64,000 nt of DNA, taken from positions 124,001 through 188,000 of the forward strand of contig JANXYX010000012.1 in NCBI GenBank assembly GCA_025408425.1. The letters are read 5' to 3'. Shown one piece after another: positions 53,932 through 63,511 of the stretch (its first letter is position 1; each line of letters starts with the position of its first letter). Below the pieces are notes generated by a model. That model was not told the DNA's origin, did no database searches, and saw nothing but the letters and a program-made list of their open reading frames with translations. The DNA is from Granulicella sp. GTDB taxonomy: Bacteria; Acidobacteriota; Terriglobia; Terriglobales; Acidobacteriaceae. Both the position numbers and the translations under genes were made by a program.

Positions 53932-55068
53932 TTGCTCTATTGGTTGCTGTACCAGAAGTTGTTTCCTTACTTTCGATTGTTTCGCATCTTCCGCTACCTG
54001 ACGTTTCGGACGGTGTTTGCGAGTCTGACGGCGCTGCTGATCGGGCTGTTGATTGGTCCGTATGTGATTGAGAAGCTGCGCGAGTTCCAGATTGGGCAGT
54101 ACATTCGCGAGGAGGGGCCGCAGAGCCACCAGAAGAAGAGTGGGACGCCGACGATGGGTGGGGTGCTGATCTGCATCTCGATTCTGGTGCCGACGCTTTT
54201 GTGGTCGGATCTGTCGAATCCGCTGGTGTGGCTGGTGATGTTATCGACGCTGGCGTTTGGCGCGATTGGGTTTGCGGATGACTACATCAAGGTGGTGCAT
54301 CGGCGGAACCAGGGGCTGACAGGGCGGCAGAAGCTGGGATTGCAGTTTCTGGCGAGTGGCGCGGTGGCGGTGGCGCTGGTACGGATGGAGATGCACGGTG
54401 GGTACTCGACGCGGTTGATGGTGCCGTTTGCGAAGCGGTTTCGGCCGGACCTGGTGTGGCAGTGGATGGGGCATATTCCGCATATGCACTGGCTGGCGTT
54501 TGTGCCGTTTGTGGTGTTTGTGATGATCGTGATTGCGGGTTCGAGCAATGCGGTGAATCTGACGGATGGGCTGGATGGGTTGGCGATTGGCTGCACGATT
54601 ATTGCGGCGGGTGCGCTGACGGTGCTGACGTATGTGAGTGGGCATGTGGTTTTCAGCGACTATCTGGAGCTGCAGCGGATGCCGATGGTGAGCGAGTTGA
54701 CGGTGTTCTGCGGGGCGATGGTGGGGGGGAGTATCGGGTTTCTTTGGTATAACGCGCATCCGGCTGAGGTGTTTATGGGGGATGTGGGGAGTTTGGCGCT
54801 GGGTGGCGCGATTGGGACGGTGGCGGTGGTGATCAAGCAGGAGTTGCTGCTGCCGTTTATTGGGGGAGTGTTTATTCTGGAGGCGCTGAGTGTGATGCTG
54901 CAGGTGGGGAGCTATAAGCTGCGCAATGGGAAGAGGATTTTTAAGATGGCTCCGCTGCACCATCACTTTGAGTTGATGGGGTGGAGTGAGAGTAAGGTGA
55001 TTGCACGGTTTTGGATTCTGGCGTTGGTGTTTGCGCTGTTTGCGCTTACGACTTTGAAGTTGCGGTGA
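53932..55068 (+). CDS. mraY: Phospho-N-acetylmuramoyl-pentapeptide transferase
   Basis: MraY transfers phospho-MurNAc-pentapeptide to undecaprenyl phosphate (lipid I). It has ten helices and the motifs [47 protein letters not shown] and [16 protein letters not shown]. The N-terminus [20 protein letters not shown] aligns with E. coli MraY, so TTG 53932 is a good start, with AGGCGGG upstream. The 378-residue length is slightly above E. coli. The 132 bases before it hold no gene. Confidence 0.96.
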   Translation: MLYWLLYQKLFPYFRLFRIFRYLTFRTVFASLTALLIGLLIGPYVIEKLREFQIGQYIREEGPQSHQKKSGTPTMGGVLICISILVPTLLWSDLSNPLVWLVMLSTLAFGAIGFADDYIKVVHRRNQGLTGRQKLGLQFLASGAVAVALVRMEMHGGYSTRLMVPFAKRFRPDLVWQWMGHIPHMHWLAFVPFVVFVMIVIAGSSNAVNLTDGLDGLAIGCTIIAAGALTVLTYVSGHVVFSDYLELQRMPMVSELTVFCGAMVGGSIGFLWYNAHPAEVFMGDVGSLALGGAIGTVAVVIKQELLLPFIGGVFILEALSVMLQVGSYKLRNGKRIFKMAPLHHHFELMGWSESKVIARFWILALVFALFALTTLKLR

Positions 55069-55158
55069 GGTTAGTTTTGCAGAAGGTTTACTTGCTTTGG
55101 CACACCCACACGTTTCCTGACGGACGAGAAGATGACTGTTGATTGAGGATCGAACTTG

Positions 55159-56535
55159 ATGATGGACTTGAAGAATAAGCGGGTTTTGGTGGTTGGGTTG
55201 GGGAAGTCGGGGTTGTCGGCGGCTATGTTTCTGCGGGGGCAGGGCGCGCAGGTGACGGTGAGCGATGCGCGCAGTGCGGTGGCGCTGGAGAAGGAGATTC
55301 CTGCGCTGCTGGAGGCGGGTGTGATGGTGGAGGCTGGCGGGCATGGGTTGCTGACGTTCCGGCGGCAGGACCTGATTGTGGTGTCGCCTGGAGTGCCGCT
55401 GGATACGCCGGAGGTGAAGCAGGCGGTGGCGTTTGGGCTGCCGGTGATTGGTGAGTTGGAGTTGGCGAGCCGGTATCTGCTGGGGCAGGTGGTGGCGATT
55501 ACGGGATCGAACGGGAAGACGACCACGACGACGCTGGTGGGGAAGATCTTCCAAGATGCGGGTGTGCCGACGCTGGTGGGCGGGAATATCGGGTTGCCGG
55601 TGATTGACCTGGTGGCAGAGAGCAGGGCCGATACGACGAGTGTGCTGGAGGTTTCGAGCTTTCAACTGGAGACGGTGGAGGAGTTCAAGCCGAAGATTGC
55701 GGTGGTGCTGAACATTACGCCGGACCATCTGGACAGGCATGGGAGCTTTGAGGCGTATGCGGCGGCGAAGACGAGGATTACGGAGCGGCAGGGGCCGGAG
55801 GATTTTCTGGTTCTGAATGCGGAGGACAAGCCGACGCAGATGGTGGCCGCGAAGACTAAGGCACAGATTTACTGGTTCAGCGGGCGTCGGCCGATCAAGC
55901 AGGGGGTCTTCGTGCATGGGGAGAGCATTCTGTTTATTGCGCGGGAGGGTGATAAACCGGAGCCGGTGATGCCGGTGAGCGAGATCAGTTTGAAGGGTGC
56001 GCACAATATCGAGAACGTGCTGGCGGCGGTGTGCGTGGCACGGCTGGCGGGGATTCCGGCGGAAAAGATTCGGGCGTCGGTGGCGAGCTTCAAGGCGGTG
56101 GAGCATCGGCTGGAGTTTGTGGCGAAGATTGATGATGTGGAGTATTACAACGACTCGAAGGCCACGAATGTGGATGCGACGATGAAGGCGGTGGCGTCGT
56201 TTGATGGAGGTATCCATCTGATTCTTGGGGGCAAGGATAAGGACTCGGACTATAGCCAGATGGCGGAGCTGCTGCGGGAACGGGTGAAGGTTGTTTATAC
56301 GATTGGTTCGGCGGCGGAAAAGATTGAGCACCAGCTGCGGGGAGTCGTGAAGATGATGTCAGCGGAGACGTTGCAAGCCGCGGTGCGAGATGCGGCTGCT
56401 GGTGCTGTTGCAGGAGATGTGGTGCTGCTGGCTCCGGCGTGCTCGAGCTTCGATCAGTTTGAGAATTATGAGCATCGTGGGCGTGTATTTCGCGAGTTGG
56501 TGACGGCCTTGAGCAGCGAGCGCGCGACGACGTAA
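55159..56535 (+). CDS. murD: UDP-MurNAc-L-alanine:D-glutamate ligase
   Basis: MurD adds D-glutamate to UDP-MurNAc-L-Ala. It opens with VLVVGLGKSGLSAAMFLRGQ. The ATP-binding ITGSNGKTTTTTLVGKIFQD follows, then NITPDHLDRHGSFEAYAAAK and YYNDSKATNVDATMKAVASF. The length of about 458 is normal. Two ATGs at 55159 and 55162 are both preceded by GAGGAT; the first is used. It follows mraY by 90 bases and precedes ftsW by 30. Confidence 0.96.
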   Translation: MMDLKNKRVLVVGLGKSGLSAAMFLRGQGAQVTVSDARSAVALEKEIPALLEAGVMVEAGGHGLLTFRRQDLIVVSPGVPLDTPEVKQAVAFGLPVIGELELASRYLLGQVVAITGSNGKTTTTTLVGKIFQDAGVPTLVGGNIGLPVIDLVAESRADTTSVLEVSSFQLETVEEFKPKIAVVLNITPDHLDRHGSFEAYAAAKTRITERQGPEDFLVLNAEDKPTQMVAAKTKAQIYWFSGRRPIKQGVFVHGESILFIAREGDKPEPVMPVSEISLKGAHNIENVLAAVCVARLAGIPAEKIRASVASFKAVEHRLEFVAKIDDVEYYNDSKATNVDATMKAVASFDGGIHLILGGKDKDSDYSQMAELLRERVKVVYTIGSAAEKIEHQLRGVVKMMSAETLQAAVRDAAAGAVAGDVVLLAPACSSFDQFENYEHRGRVFRELVTALSSERATT

Positions 56536-56565
56536 CGAAGAGATTTGATAGCGGGATGTGAGTGA

Positions 56566-57657
56566 ATGGCGAAGAGAGTTGGGGTGGACAAGTGGCTCTT
56601 CGGAGTGGTGCTGCTGCTGGTGTTGTTTGGTCTGGTGACGGTGTTCTCGGCTTCGGCGGTGCTGGCGAAGGAGACGCTGGGGTCGCCTTATGCGTATGTG
56701 GGAAGGCAGGCGTTGTGGGCGCTGCTGGGGATGTTTGCGCTGGTCGGGCTGATGCAGGTGGACTATCGGATCTATAACAATCCGAAGGTGGTGTTTCCTG
56801 CGATTGGAGTGACTGCGGTTCTATTGCTGGGCGTGTTTGCGATGAGCGGCATGAACGGTGCGCACCGTTGGATTCGACTGGCGGGTACGACGCTGCAGCC
56901 TTCGGAGTTGGCGAAGCCGGTGCTGGTGCTGTTTCTTGCGTATTTTTTGCAGACTCGAATCCACAAGGTGGACGACTGGAAGGAGACGCTGCTGCCGGCG
57001 ATTGCCCCGACACTCGTATTTGCTGCGCTGATTGTGAAGGAGCCGGACCTGGGGACCGCGATGGTTTGCATGGCGGTGACGGGAATGATGCTGTACCTGG
57101 CGGGGGCGCGGATACGGTACTTCGCGATTGCGGGGGCGGTGGTTTCGCCGGTGATGTATTACATGCTGTTTCATGTGGCGTTTCGACGGGCTCGGATGCT
57201 GGCGTTTTGGAATCCTGAGGCTGATCCGCGGGGGACGGGGTTCCACATTCTGCAGTCGCTGATTGCGGTAGGGACGGGTGGGTTTCATGGCCTGGGATTG
57301 ATGGAAGGACGGCAGAAGCTGTTCTATCTGCCAGAGGTGCAGACGGACTTTATCTTTGCGAATGTGTGCGAGGAACTTGGGCTGATTGGGGCGTTGCTGG
57401 TGGTGGCGTTGTTTGTGGCGCTGGGGTATCGGGGGCTGCGGGCGGCGTTTCTTTCGACCGATCCGTTTGCGCGGTTTCTGGCTTTCGGGATTACAACGGC
57501 GGTGCTGATTCAGGCGTTCTTTAATATGAGCGTGGTGCTGGCGCTGTTGCCGACGAAGGGGATTCCGCTGCCGTTTATTTCGTCGGGTGGGACTTCGATC
57601 TTTATTACTCTGGCCAGTATGGGTGTGCTGCTGAATGTAACGCGTGAGATTGATTGA
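56566..57657 (+). CDS. ftsW: Septal peptidoglycan polymerase FtsW
   Basis: FtsW is a SEDS-family glycosyltransferase that polymerises lipid II at the septum with FtsI. It shows about ten helices, with the family's LFGLVTVFSASAVLAKE near the start, AHRWIRLAGTTLQPSELAKP and YLPEVQTDFIFANVCEELGL. The C-terminal motif GIPLPFISSGGTS is present. Length 363 is typical. ATG 56566 follows GTGAGTGA. Its last 14 bases overlap the proposed murG start. Confidence 0.95.
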   Translation: MAKRVGVDKWLFGVVLLLVLFGLVTVFSASAVLAKETLGSPYAYVGRQALWALLGMFALVGLMQVDYRIYNNPKVVFPAIGVTAVLLLGVFAMSGMNGAHRWIRLAGTTLQPSELAKPVLVLFLAYFLQTRIHKVDDWKETLLPAIAPTLVFAALIVKEPDLGTAMVCMAVTGMMLYLAGARIRYFAIAGAVVSPVMYYMLFHVAFRRARMLAFWNPEADPRGTGFHILQSLIAVGTGGFHGLGLMEGRQKLFYLPEVQTDFIFANVCEELGLIGALLVVALFVALGYRGLRAAFLSTDPFARFLAFGITTAVLIQAFFNMSVVLALLPTKGIPLPFISSGGTSIFITLASMGVLLNVTREID

Positions 57658-58762
57658 TGTGGGTACGCTGAGGGTTTTGATAGCTGGCGGGGGGACGGGC
57701 GGACATGTGATTCCGGCGCTGGCGATTGCGCGGGAGTTGCGGGACAGGCACGGGGCTGAGGTGCGTTTTGTGGGGACGGCGCGCGGGCTGGAGACACGGC
57801 TGGTGCCGGAGGCGGGGTTTCCGCTGGAACTGATTCATGTAGGGCAACTGAAGAACGTTTCGCTGCTGACGCGAGTGCGGACGATGTTGGATCTGCCGCT
57901 GGGAGTGGGACGGTGTGTAGGGTTGTTGCGGAGTTTCAAGCCGGATGTGGTGGTGGGGGTGGGGGGATATGCTTCGGGGCCAGCGATGATGGCGGCACTT
58001 TTGTTGCGGGTGCCGACGCTGGCATTTGAGCCGAATGCGGTGCCGGGGCTGGCGAATCGGCTGGTGGGGAAGTGGGTGAGTGCGGCGGCGGTGAACTTTG
58101 AGGAGACTCAGCGGTATTTTCGCAGGGCGCGGGTGACGGGGATTCCGGTGCGGGCGGAGTTTTTTGGGATTGGGAAGAAGTTGGGGCAGGGCAAGCGGCT
58201 GCTGGTATTTGGGGGGAGCCAGGGGGCTCGGGTGCTGAATGAGGTGATGCCGACGATTGTGGGACGACTGCTGGAGGCTATTCCTGGGTTGGAGATTGTC
58301 CACCAGACTGGTGGGCGGCATGGGGTTTCGACGAAGGAGGCGTATGAGCGGGCTGGACTGATCGGCGAGCGAGTGGAACGGGGTGTGAGGGTGCAGCCCT
58401 ATCTGGATGACATGCCGGCGGAGTTCGCGGAGGCTGACCTGCTGCTGTGCCGAAGTGGGGCGAGCACGATGGCAGAGTTGGCTGCGGCCGGGAAGGCTTC
58501 GGTGCTGGTGCCGTTTCCACAGGCTGCGGATGATCACCAGAGGAAGAATGCAGATGTGTTTGTAACGGCAGGTGCGGCGGAGTTGGTGGTGGAGTCTGAA
58601 CTGACGCCTGAGGGGCTGCTGGAAGTGCTGCGAGAGCTGCTGGCGGATGATGTGCGCCGCGAGGAGATGGGGACGCGGGCGCGGGGGCTGGCGCATCCAG
58701 ATGCGGTACAGGTGATTGGGGAGATGGTGGCGGGGCTTGCGCAGGGTGCGGGACGAGGGTAG
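57644..58762 (+). CDS. murG: UDP-GlcNAc:undecaprenyl-PP-MurNAc-pentapeptide transferase
   Basis: MurG makes lipid II on the cytoplasmic face. The GTGGHVIPALAIARELRDRH N-terminal motif is followed by FVGTARGLETRLVPEAGF, then GSQGARVLNEVMP and RSGASTMAELAAAGKASVLV for the UDP-sugar site. The start may be GTG 57644 (overlapping ftsW) or GTG 57659, directly after the ftsW stop. It is the last gene of this dcw block; murC, ddl, ftsQ, ftsA and ftsZ are not here. A short ATCGGC/GCCGAT hairpin lies just downstream. Confidence 0.95.
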   Translation: MRLIDVGTLRVLIAGGGTGGHVIPALAIARELRDRHGAEVRFVGTARGLETRLVPEAGFPLELIHVGQLKNVSLLTRVRTMLDLPLGVGRCVGLLRSFKPDVVVGVGGYASGPAMMAALLLRVPTLAFEPNAVPGLANRLVGKWVSAAAVNFEETQRYFRRARVTGIPVRAEFFGIGKKLGQGKRLLVFGGSQGARVLNEVMPTIVGRLLEAIPGLEIVHQTGGRHGVSTKEAYERAGLIGERVERGVRVQPYLDDMPAEFAEADLLLCRSGASTMAELAAAGKASVLVPFPQAADDHQRKNADVFVTAGAAELVVESELTPEGLLEVLRELLADDVRREEMGTRARGLAHPDAVQVIGEMVAGLAQGAGRG

Positions 58763-58780
58763 CGGTTCAGGGAATCGGCT

Positions 58781-59590
58781 TTAGTGGCCGATCGTGATTC
58801 TTACGGCATCGCCCTTTTGGACGCGATGGCCTGCGGGCGGGGTTTGGAAGACGACTGTGCCAAGGGCAGAGACGGGTACCGGCGGGGGGGCTGGAGTGCC
58901 AGGAGTCGCGGGTGCGGGGGTTGGGGTGGGAGTCGTTGGAGAGGCTGGCTGGGGCGCGTTGAGGTCTTCGGCGCTGGCGATGTGAAGTCCGGCAGCGGAG
59001 GCGCGGGCGGCGGCGGAGTAAAGGGTGAGACCTACGAGAGAGGGCATGACGAAGGCGGGGACTGGTTCGGAGTCCTGCGGGGCGCTGAGCAGGAGGCTGA
59101 CCTGCGGGCGGTCGACGCCTTCTGCGCTGGGGGTGGGGGTCTGGGCGAGTACGGTGCCGGGGGTGGCGGGGGCCTCAAGGTGCGCGACGGTGCCGAGTTC
59201 GAGCGCGAGGCGTCGGATGGTGATGGTGGCGGGGCGCTCGGTCTGGCCGACGAGGTTGGGAATGGAGACTTTCTGGGGGCCGAGGCTTTCAGTGATGCGG
59301 ACGGCCCACTCGCGGCGGACGACGGAACCGGGGGCAGGTGATTGGGAGAGGATGTGTCCGGTGGGGACGTCGGGGGAGTAGAAGCGGTTCTCGATGTTCA
59401 TGCGTAGGCCGCGGGAGTTAGCTTGTCTGGCTGCATCGGAGACGGTGAGGCCGGCGAGGTTGGGCACCTCGACTTCTCGACCGTGGATGGCGACGCGCAT
59501 AGCGAGGTAGGCAGAGAGGAGTGCTACCGCGAGCATGGCAAGGGCGCCGAGGAGGAGATTGAAGAAGCGGTTGATGGTGAAGACCTTCAT
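58781..59590 (-). CDS. Membrane-anchored PASTA-repeat protein
   Basis: The 269-residue product has an N-terminal helix (RFFNLLLGALAMLAVALLSA, about 8-30) and three PASTA domains. They begin near EVPNLAGLTVSDAARQANSR, SIPNLVGQTERPATITIRRL and VMPSLVGLTLYSAAARASAA. A Pro/Thr/Ala-rich region splits the third domain from its tail. There is no kinase or transpeptidase domain. PASTA modules bind peptidoglycan fragments, so it may sense or organise cell wall. It converges on murG at the end of the dcw cluster. Confidence 0.88.
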   Translation of the reverse strand: MKVFTINRFFNLLLGALAMLAVALLSAYLAMRVAIHGREVEVPNLAGLTVSDAARQANSRGLRMNIENRFYSPDVPTGHILSQSPAPGSVVRREWAVRITESLGPQKVSIPNLVGQTERPATITIRRLALELGTVAHLEAPATPGTVLAQTPTPSAEGVDRPQVSLLLSAPQDSEPVPAFVMPSLVGLTLYSAAARASAAGLHIASAEDLNAPQPASPTTPTPTPAPATPGTPAPPPVPVSALGTVVFQTPPAGHRVQKGDAVRITIGH

Positions 59591-59629
59591 GGGCTGGGCT
59601 AAGGATACAGGTAGGTGGTTTGCGGTGAA

Positions 59630-61096
59630 TCAGCGGCGGTTGTCGGTGGCGGGTTCGGGGTGGACGAGGAGACGGGTGACCTCAGGTGAGTCGAGTTTGA
59701 AGGCGTCTTCGAGGGCGGTGATGATGTGGTGGACGCGAGCCATGGGGAGATCGTCGGGGAGGGTGCAGTGGCAGCTGACCTGGATGCGGTCTGAGGTGTG
59801 GGCGTTGGGGGAGCCGCCAATGCGGGTGACAAGGACCTCATGGATGTCGAGGATTTCCGGGAAGGTGAGGGCGACGCGGCGGAGGCGGACCTCGAGTTGG
59901 CGATTGCGTTCGAGGGAGGCGTGGCGCTCGATGGTGGCGGGTTCGGATTCGATGTGGGTGAGGATGGAGGAGATTTCGGGGATCTCGCGGCGCATTTCGG
60001 ACTCGAGTTGGGTGACGAGAGCGTGTGCGCGGCGGAGTGGCATGGTCTCGTCGACTTCCAGATGCTGGTCTACATGCAGGGTGCCACCGAATTCCTGCAC
60101 TGTTACGTCGTGGATGGCGAGGTTGGAGCGGGAGGCGACGGCGCGGATGCGATCGTGGATGCTTTCGGCGAGGGAGGCTGTAGGGATGGAGTGAACGACG
60201 ACGTCGGCGCCGGGGAGATGGCGCTGGACGGCTTCTGTCGCGGCCTGAGTGAGCTGCTCGGTGCGTTGGAAGGTGAGGTTCCGGGGCAGGCTGAGGGTGA
60301 TATCGGCGAAGAATGTTGGGCCAGATGGGCGGGTACGGAGGCGGTCGACGGAGAGGATGCCATCTATGGCGGAGAGGTCGCGGATGATGTCACGGCGAAG
60401 CTGGGCATGGGCGGGAGTGGCGTCGGTGAGGGTGTCGACGGTGCGGCGGGCGAGGAACCAGCTGATGCGCAGGATGATTGCAGAGACGATGATTGCAGCG
60501 ACGGGGTCGGCAAGCTCAAGCGCGGTAATGTGCCAGCGCTGTCCGGCGAAGGTGGCGGCGAGTCCGATGAGAACGGCGGTGGAGGACCATATGTCTGTGG
60601 AGAAGTGGATGGCATCTGCTTCGAGTGCTTCGCTATGGTGCTGCTTTGCGACGCGATGGAGGTTGCGGGAGCGGACGTAGTCCACGGCAATGGAGAGCAG
60701 GAGGACCAGGAAGGGCCAGATGGAGAGAGTGAGGGAGAGGTGCTGGCGGAATAGGATGCGGTGGAGGGCCTCCTTGAGGATCCAGATGCAGGAGGCGACC
60801 ATGAGGCCGGTTTCGATGAAGGCGGAGAGGGACTCGATTTTGCCGTGGCCGTAGTTGTGGACGTCGTCGGCGGGGCGGTCTGAGACGCGGATGGAGAAGA
60901 GGGTGATGGCCGCGGCGATGAGGTCGACGCCGGAGTGCGCGGCTTCGGAGAGCATTCCGAGTGAGCCAGTGAGAAGGCCCGTGAGGAGTTTGAGCAGGGT
61001 GATGGCAAGCGCGGCGAGGACCGAGGAGAGGGCCGCAGCATGTTTGGCGGCGTGGTGTGGCGCAATATCTGGCTGCGATGGGGCCCGGGGACTCAT
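59630..61096 (-). CDS. Cation diffusion facilitator (CDF) family transporter
   Basis: This metal:H+ antiporter has six N-terminal helices. The first part contains SEAAHSGVDLIAAAITLFSI with the metal-site His/Asp, followed by HNYGHGKIESLSAFIETGLM. The partner metal residues come later in the helix around HHSEALEADAIHFSTDIWSS. Two tandem cytoplasmic ferredoxin-like domains follow (about 230-320 and 340-480); the second, with a VARIHHIITALEDAFK helix, is extra relative to typical members, giving 488 residues. Zinc, cobalt or manganese export is likely; the exact metal is not readable. Confidence 0.92.
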   Translation of the reverse strand: MSPRAPSQPDIAPHHAAKHAAALSSVLAALAITLLKLLTGLLTGSLGMLSEAAHSGVDLIAAAITLFSIRVSDRPADDVHNYGHGKIESLSAFIETGLMVASCIWILKEALHRILFRQHLSLTLSIWPFLVLLLSIAVDYVRSRNLHRVAKQHHSEALEADAIHFSTDIWSSTAVLIGLAATFAGQRWHITALELADPVAAIIVSAIILRISWFLARRTVDTLTDATPAHAQLRRDIIRDLSAIDGILSVDRLRTRPSGPTFFADITLSLPRNLTFQRTEQLTQAATEAVQRHLPGADVVVHSIPTASLAESIHDRIRAVASRSNLAIHDVTVQEFGGTLHVDQHLEVDETMPLRRAHALVTQLESEMRREIPEISSILTHIESEPATIERHASLERNRQLEVRLRRVALTFPEILDIHEVLVTRIGGSPNAHTSDRIQVSCHCTLPDDLPMARVHHIITALEDAFKLDSPEVTRLLVHPEPATDNRR

Positions 61097-61106
61097 GAGG
61101 GAGATG

Positions 61107-62492
61107 CTACATGGAACGGGGGGCTGCTTGCACGGGGATGGCTCCGGTGGACTGGCTCAACTGGGCGTGTCTGCGCATGGAGAGCAGGATTCCGGCGCCG
61201 ATGAGCAAGGGGAGGCTGAGGGTGACGAGGCCGCGCTGGTAGTCGCCGGTGAGGTCTTTGGCGAGCCCCATGTAGTAGGGGCCGATGAAGCCGCCGGTGA
61301 TGCCGAAGGTATTGACGGCGGCAATAGCGGCGGCCGCCGATCTGCCTCGAAATAAGCTGGGCGGCAGCGACCATAACGGTCCCTGTATGGCGTTGTAGGA
61401 GATGATGAGCAGGCCCAGTGCGGGTAATACGATGAGCGGGCGGGTGGAGAGACCACAGAGCGCCAGGCTAACTGCTACGAGGATGCACCAGGGAATGATG
61501 TGCCAGTAGCGGTCTGAAGGGCGGCGGGCCTGGGCGCGGTCGGAGTAGGTGGAATTCAGCAGCATGGCGGGAACTCCGAGCAGGTTGAGCCCGGCAACGA
61601 TGAAACCTACCTTGGTGATACTGAGATGAGTGGCTCGAAGGACGATCTGGGGCATGATAAAGACGTACCCGTAGGCGGTAGTGAGCATGAGCATCATGAA
61701 GATGCCGAGCTGCCATACGCTTGGATTCAATAGGGCGCGGCCGATCGATTCGGTGTGGTGTGCGGTGCTGGAGGGGGCTTGATGGATGCGGCGGAAGATC
61801 CAGCTGCGCTCGTCTTCGGTGAGCCACCTGGCGTGTGCGGGGTCGTCGGGGAGAAATAAGAAGAAGACGATGCCCAGCACGATGGCGGGCAGACCTTCGA
61901 TGAGGAAGAGCCACTGCCAGCCAGATATGCCGAGGCGTCCGTTGAGGTTCAGTAGCGCCCCGGCAAGCATTCCCATAAAGACAGAACTTAGAGGCAGGGA
62001 GATGTAGAAGCGGCTGATGGCGCGGGCGCGCAACTCGGGTGGAAACCACTGCATGAGGTAGAAGATGACTCCTGGAAAGAAGCCGGCTTCGGCCATGCCG
62101 AGCAGGAAGCGCATGGTGTAGAACTGGGCTGGGGTGTGGACGAAGAACATGGCCATGGCGAGGAGGCCCCAGGTGACCATGATGCGGGCGAGCCAGCGGC
62201 GTGCTCCGAAGCGGTAGAGGAGCAGGTTGGAGGGGATCTCGCAGGCGGCGTAACTGAGGAAGAAGAGGCCAGCGCCGAATCCGTAGACGGTGGCGCTGAA
62301 GTGCAGGTCACGGTTTATCTGGAGCGCTGCGAAGCTGATGTTGACGCGATCCATGTAGGCTGCGCCGTAGCCCAGAGCGATGAGGGGGATGAGGTGAAGG
62401 GTGGCCTTGCGCATGGCTGAACGGCCGATGGCTTGATCGAACGCGTCGGTGTCGTCGTGAGCTTTGTCGAGGATGACGGGCGGTGCGGCCAT
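61107..62492 (-). CDS. MFS transporter, anion:cation symporter (ACS) type
   Basis: The 461-residue protein has 12 helices and the ACS pattern. It begins with a conserved helix, LIPLIALGYGAAYMDRVNIS, then FGAGLFFLSYAACEIPSNLL and RFLLGMAEAGFFPGVIFYLM. Members import hexuronates, galactonate, tartrate or other organic anions. The C-terminal half (about 250-450) shows standard helices. No catabolic genes adjoin, so the substrate is unknown. It is 11 bases downstream-adjacent to the CDF gene region on the same strand. Confidence 0.88.
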   Translation of the reverse strand: MAAPPVILDKAHDDTDAFDQAIGRSAMRKATLHLIPLIALGYGAAYMDRVNISFAALQINRDLHFSATVYGFGAGLFFLSYAACEIPSNLLLYRFGARRWLARIMVTWGLLAMAMFFVHTPAQFYTMRFLLGMAEAGFFPGVIFYLMQWFPPELRARAISRFYISLPLSSVFMGMLAGALLNLNGRLGISGWQWLFLIEGLPAIVLGIVFFLFLPDDPAHARWLTEDERSWIFRRIHQAPSSTAHHTESIGRALLNPSVWQLGIFMMLMLTTAYGYVFIMPQIVLRATHLSITKVGFIVAGLNLLGVPAMLLNSTYSDRAQARRPSDRYWHIIPWCILVAVSLALCGLSTRPLIVLPALGLLIISYNAIQGPLWSLPPSLFRGRSAAAAIAAVNTFGITGGFIGPYYMGLAKDLTGDYQRGLVTLSLPLLIGAGILLSMRRHAQLSQSTGAIPVQAAPRSM

Positions 62493-62626
62493 GGGCGCGA
62501 CCTGAATCTGAGGCTACAAGCTGATGAACCGATTGGTGCGTGGGACGGGGCCGAGGTATCGGTGGTGGGAGGAATATACCATCGCCGCTGCGTGCGGGGC
62601 GATGGGTTTTCGGCGATGGATGTGGA

Positions 62627-63511
62627 TTATGGTTTGGTGGCGCGGTAGAGGCCGGCGGTGCCGAGGGTGTAGCTGGTCCAGGTGGCGTTGGTGAAGCCTG
62701 CGTTGCGGATGAGTTGGAGCATGCGGGGTGGGCGGGGGAAGCGTTCGACCGAGGCGGGGAGATAGCTGTAGGCGGCGGATTGGCCGGAGATGAGGCCGCC
62801 TACGCGGGGGAGGATTTTCTTGAAATAGAGGTTATAGAGGGCTCCGACGAGGCCTTCGGGCTGGTTGCAGTCGAGGATGCCGATCTGGCCGCCGGGGCGG
62901 AGGACGCGGAAGAGTTCGGTGAGGCCCTCTTCGTAGTTGGCGAGGTTGCGGAAGCCGAAGGCGGAGGTGACGAGGTCGATGGAGTTAGAGGCGATGGGGA
63001 GATGGAGGGCGTCGGCCTCGATGGGGATGATGTTGTGGGGGGCGAACTTTTTTGCTCCGCGGGAGAGCATTTGGTGGGAGAAGTCTACGGCCAGGATGGG
63101 GGCTGGTTCAGAGGTAGAACGAAAAGCAGGTCCTTCGACTACGGCACTCACGATAGAGCTGTGAGTGCCTTCGCTCAGGATGACACTTTCTTTATTGCTT
63201 TCCTTTGCGTTTTCCTTGAGCGAAGGTTTTGGGCGGTGTTTGAGGAGGGCGAGGGTCATGTCGCCGGTGCCGCAGCAGAGGTCGAGGGCGATGGCTTCGG
63301 GGCGCTGGAGGATGGGACGGAAGGTGCGGGCGGCGCGGGACCACCAGTAGCGGTCGATGCCGGCGGAGAGGGTGTGGTTGGCGCGGTCGTAGGTGGGCGC
63401 GATGGTGTCGAACATCTGCTGGACGTTCGCTGCTGCGGCTTGCTCGGAGGTCGCGCCGGTGGGGCGGGCTCCGGTAGTGCGTTCGTGCTCGGGGATGGCT
63501 TCGGGGGGCAT
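62627..63511 (-). CDS. menG: Demethylmenaquinone methyltransferase with an in-frame repeat insertion
   Basis: MenG (UbiE family) methylates demethylmenaquinone. It has FDTIAPTYDRANHTLSAGID near residue 34, the SAM motif ALDLCCGTGDMTLAL, DFSHQMLSRGAKKF, and SAFGFRNLANYEEGLTEL. Between the first two SAM-fold strands lie about 44 extra residues (about 94-137), including NKESVILSEGTHSSIVSAVV, encoded by an intergenic-type repeat. The 294-residue length exceeds the usual 235-250 accordingly. ATG 63511 overlaps the aroB stop by one base, so both are coupled. Confidence 0.93.
   Translation of the reverse strand: MPPEAIPEHERTTGARPTGATSEQAAAANVQQMFDTIAPTYDRANHTLSAGIDRYWWSRAARTFRPILQRPEAIALDLCCGTGDMTLALLKHRPKPSLKENAKESNKESVILSEGTHSSIVSAVVEGPAFRSTSEPAPILAVDFSHQMLSRGAKKFAPHNIIPIEADALHLPIASNSIDLVTSAFGFRNLANYEEGLTELFRVLRPGGQIGILDCNQPEGLVGALYNLYFKKILPRVGGLISGQSAAYSYLPASVERFPRPPRMLQLIRNAGFTNATWTSYTLGTAGLYRATKP
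63124..63190 (-). repeat. Palindromic repeat (copy E) inside menG
   Basis: Plus-strand arms AAAGCAGGTCCTTCGAC and TTCGCTCAGGATGACACTTT match copy C at 18351-18400. Between them a perfect 9-bp stem pairs GGCACTCAC (63144-63152) with GTGAGTGCC (63162-63170). The block codes in frame for residues near 108-130 of MenG. Confidence 0.85.

Noticed and set aside
54241..56331. 696-codon minus-strand frame under mraY-murD
   Set aside because: Antisense shadow of mraY and murD; no protein-like motif or signal.
58774..58792. Short hairpin after murG as a terminator
   Set aside because: The stem is only six bases, no T-run follows and it lies inside the PASTA gene's 3' end.
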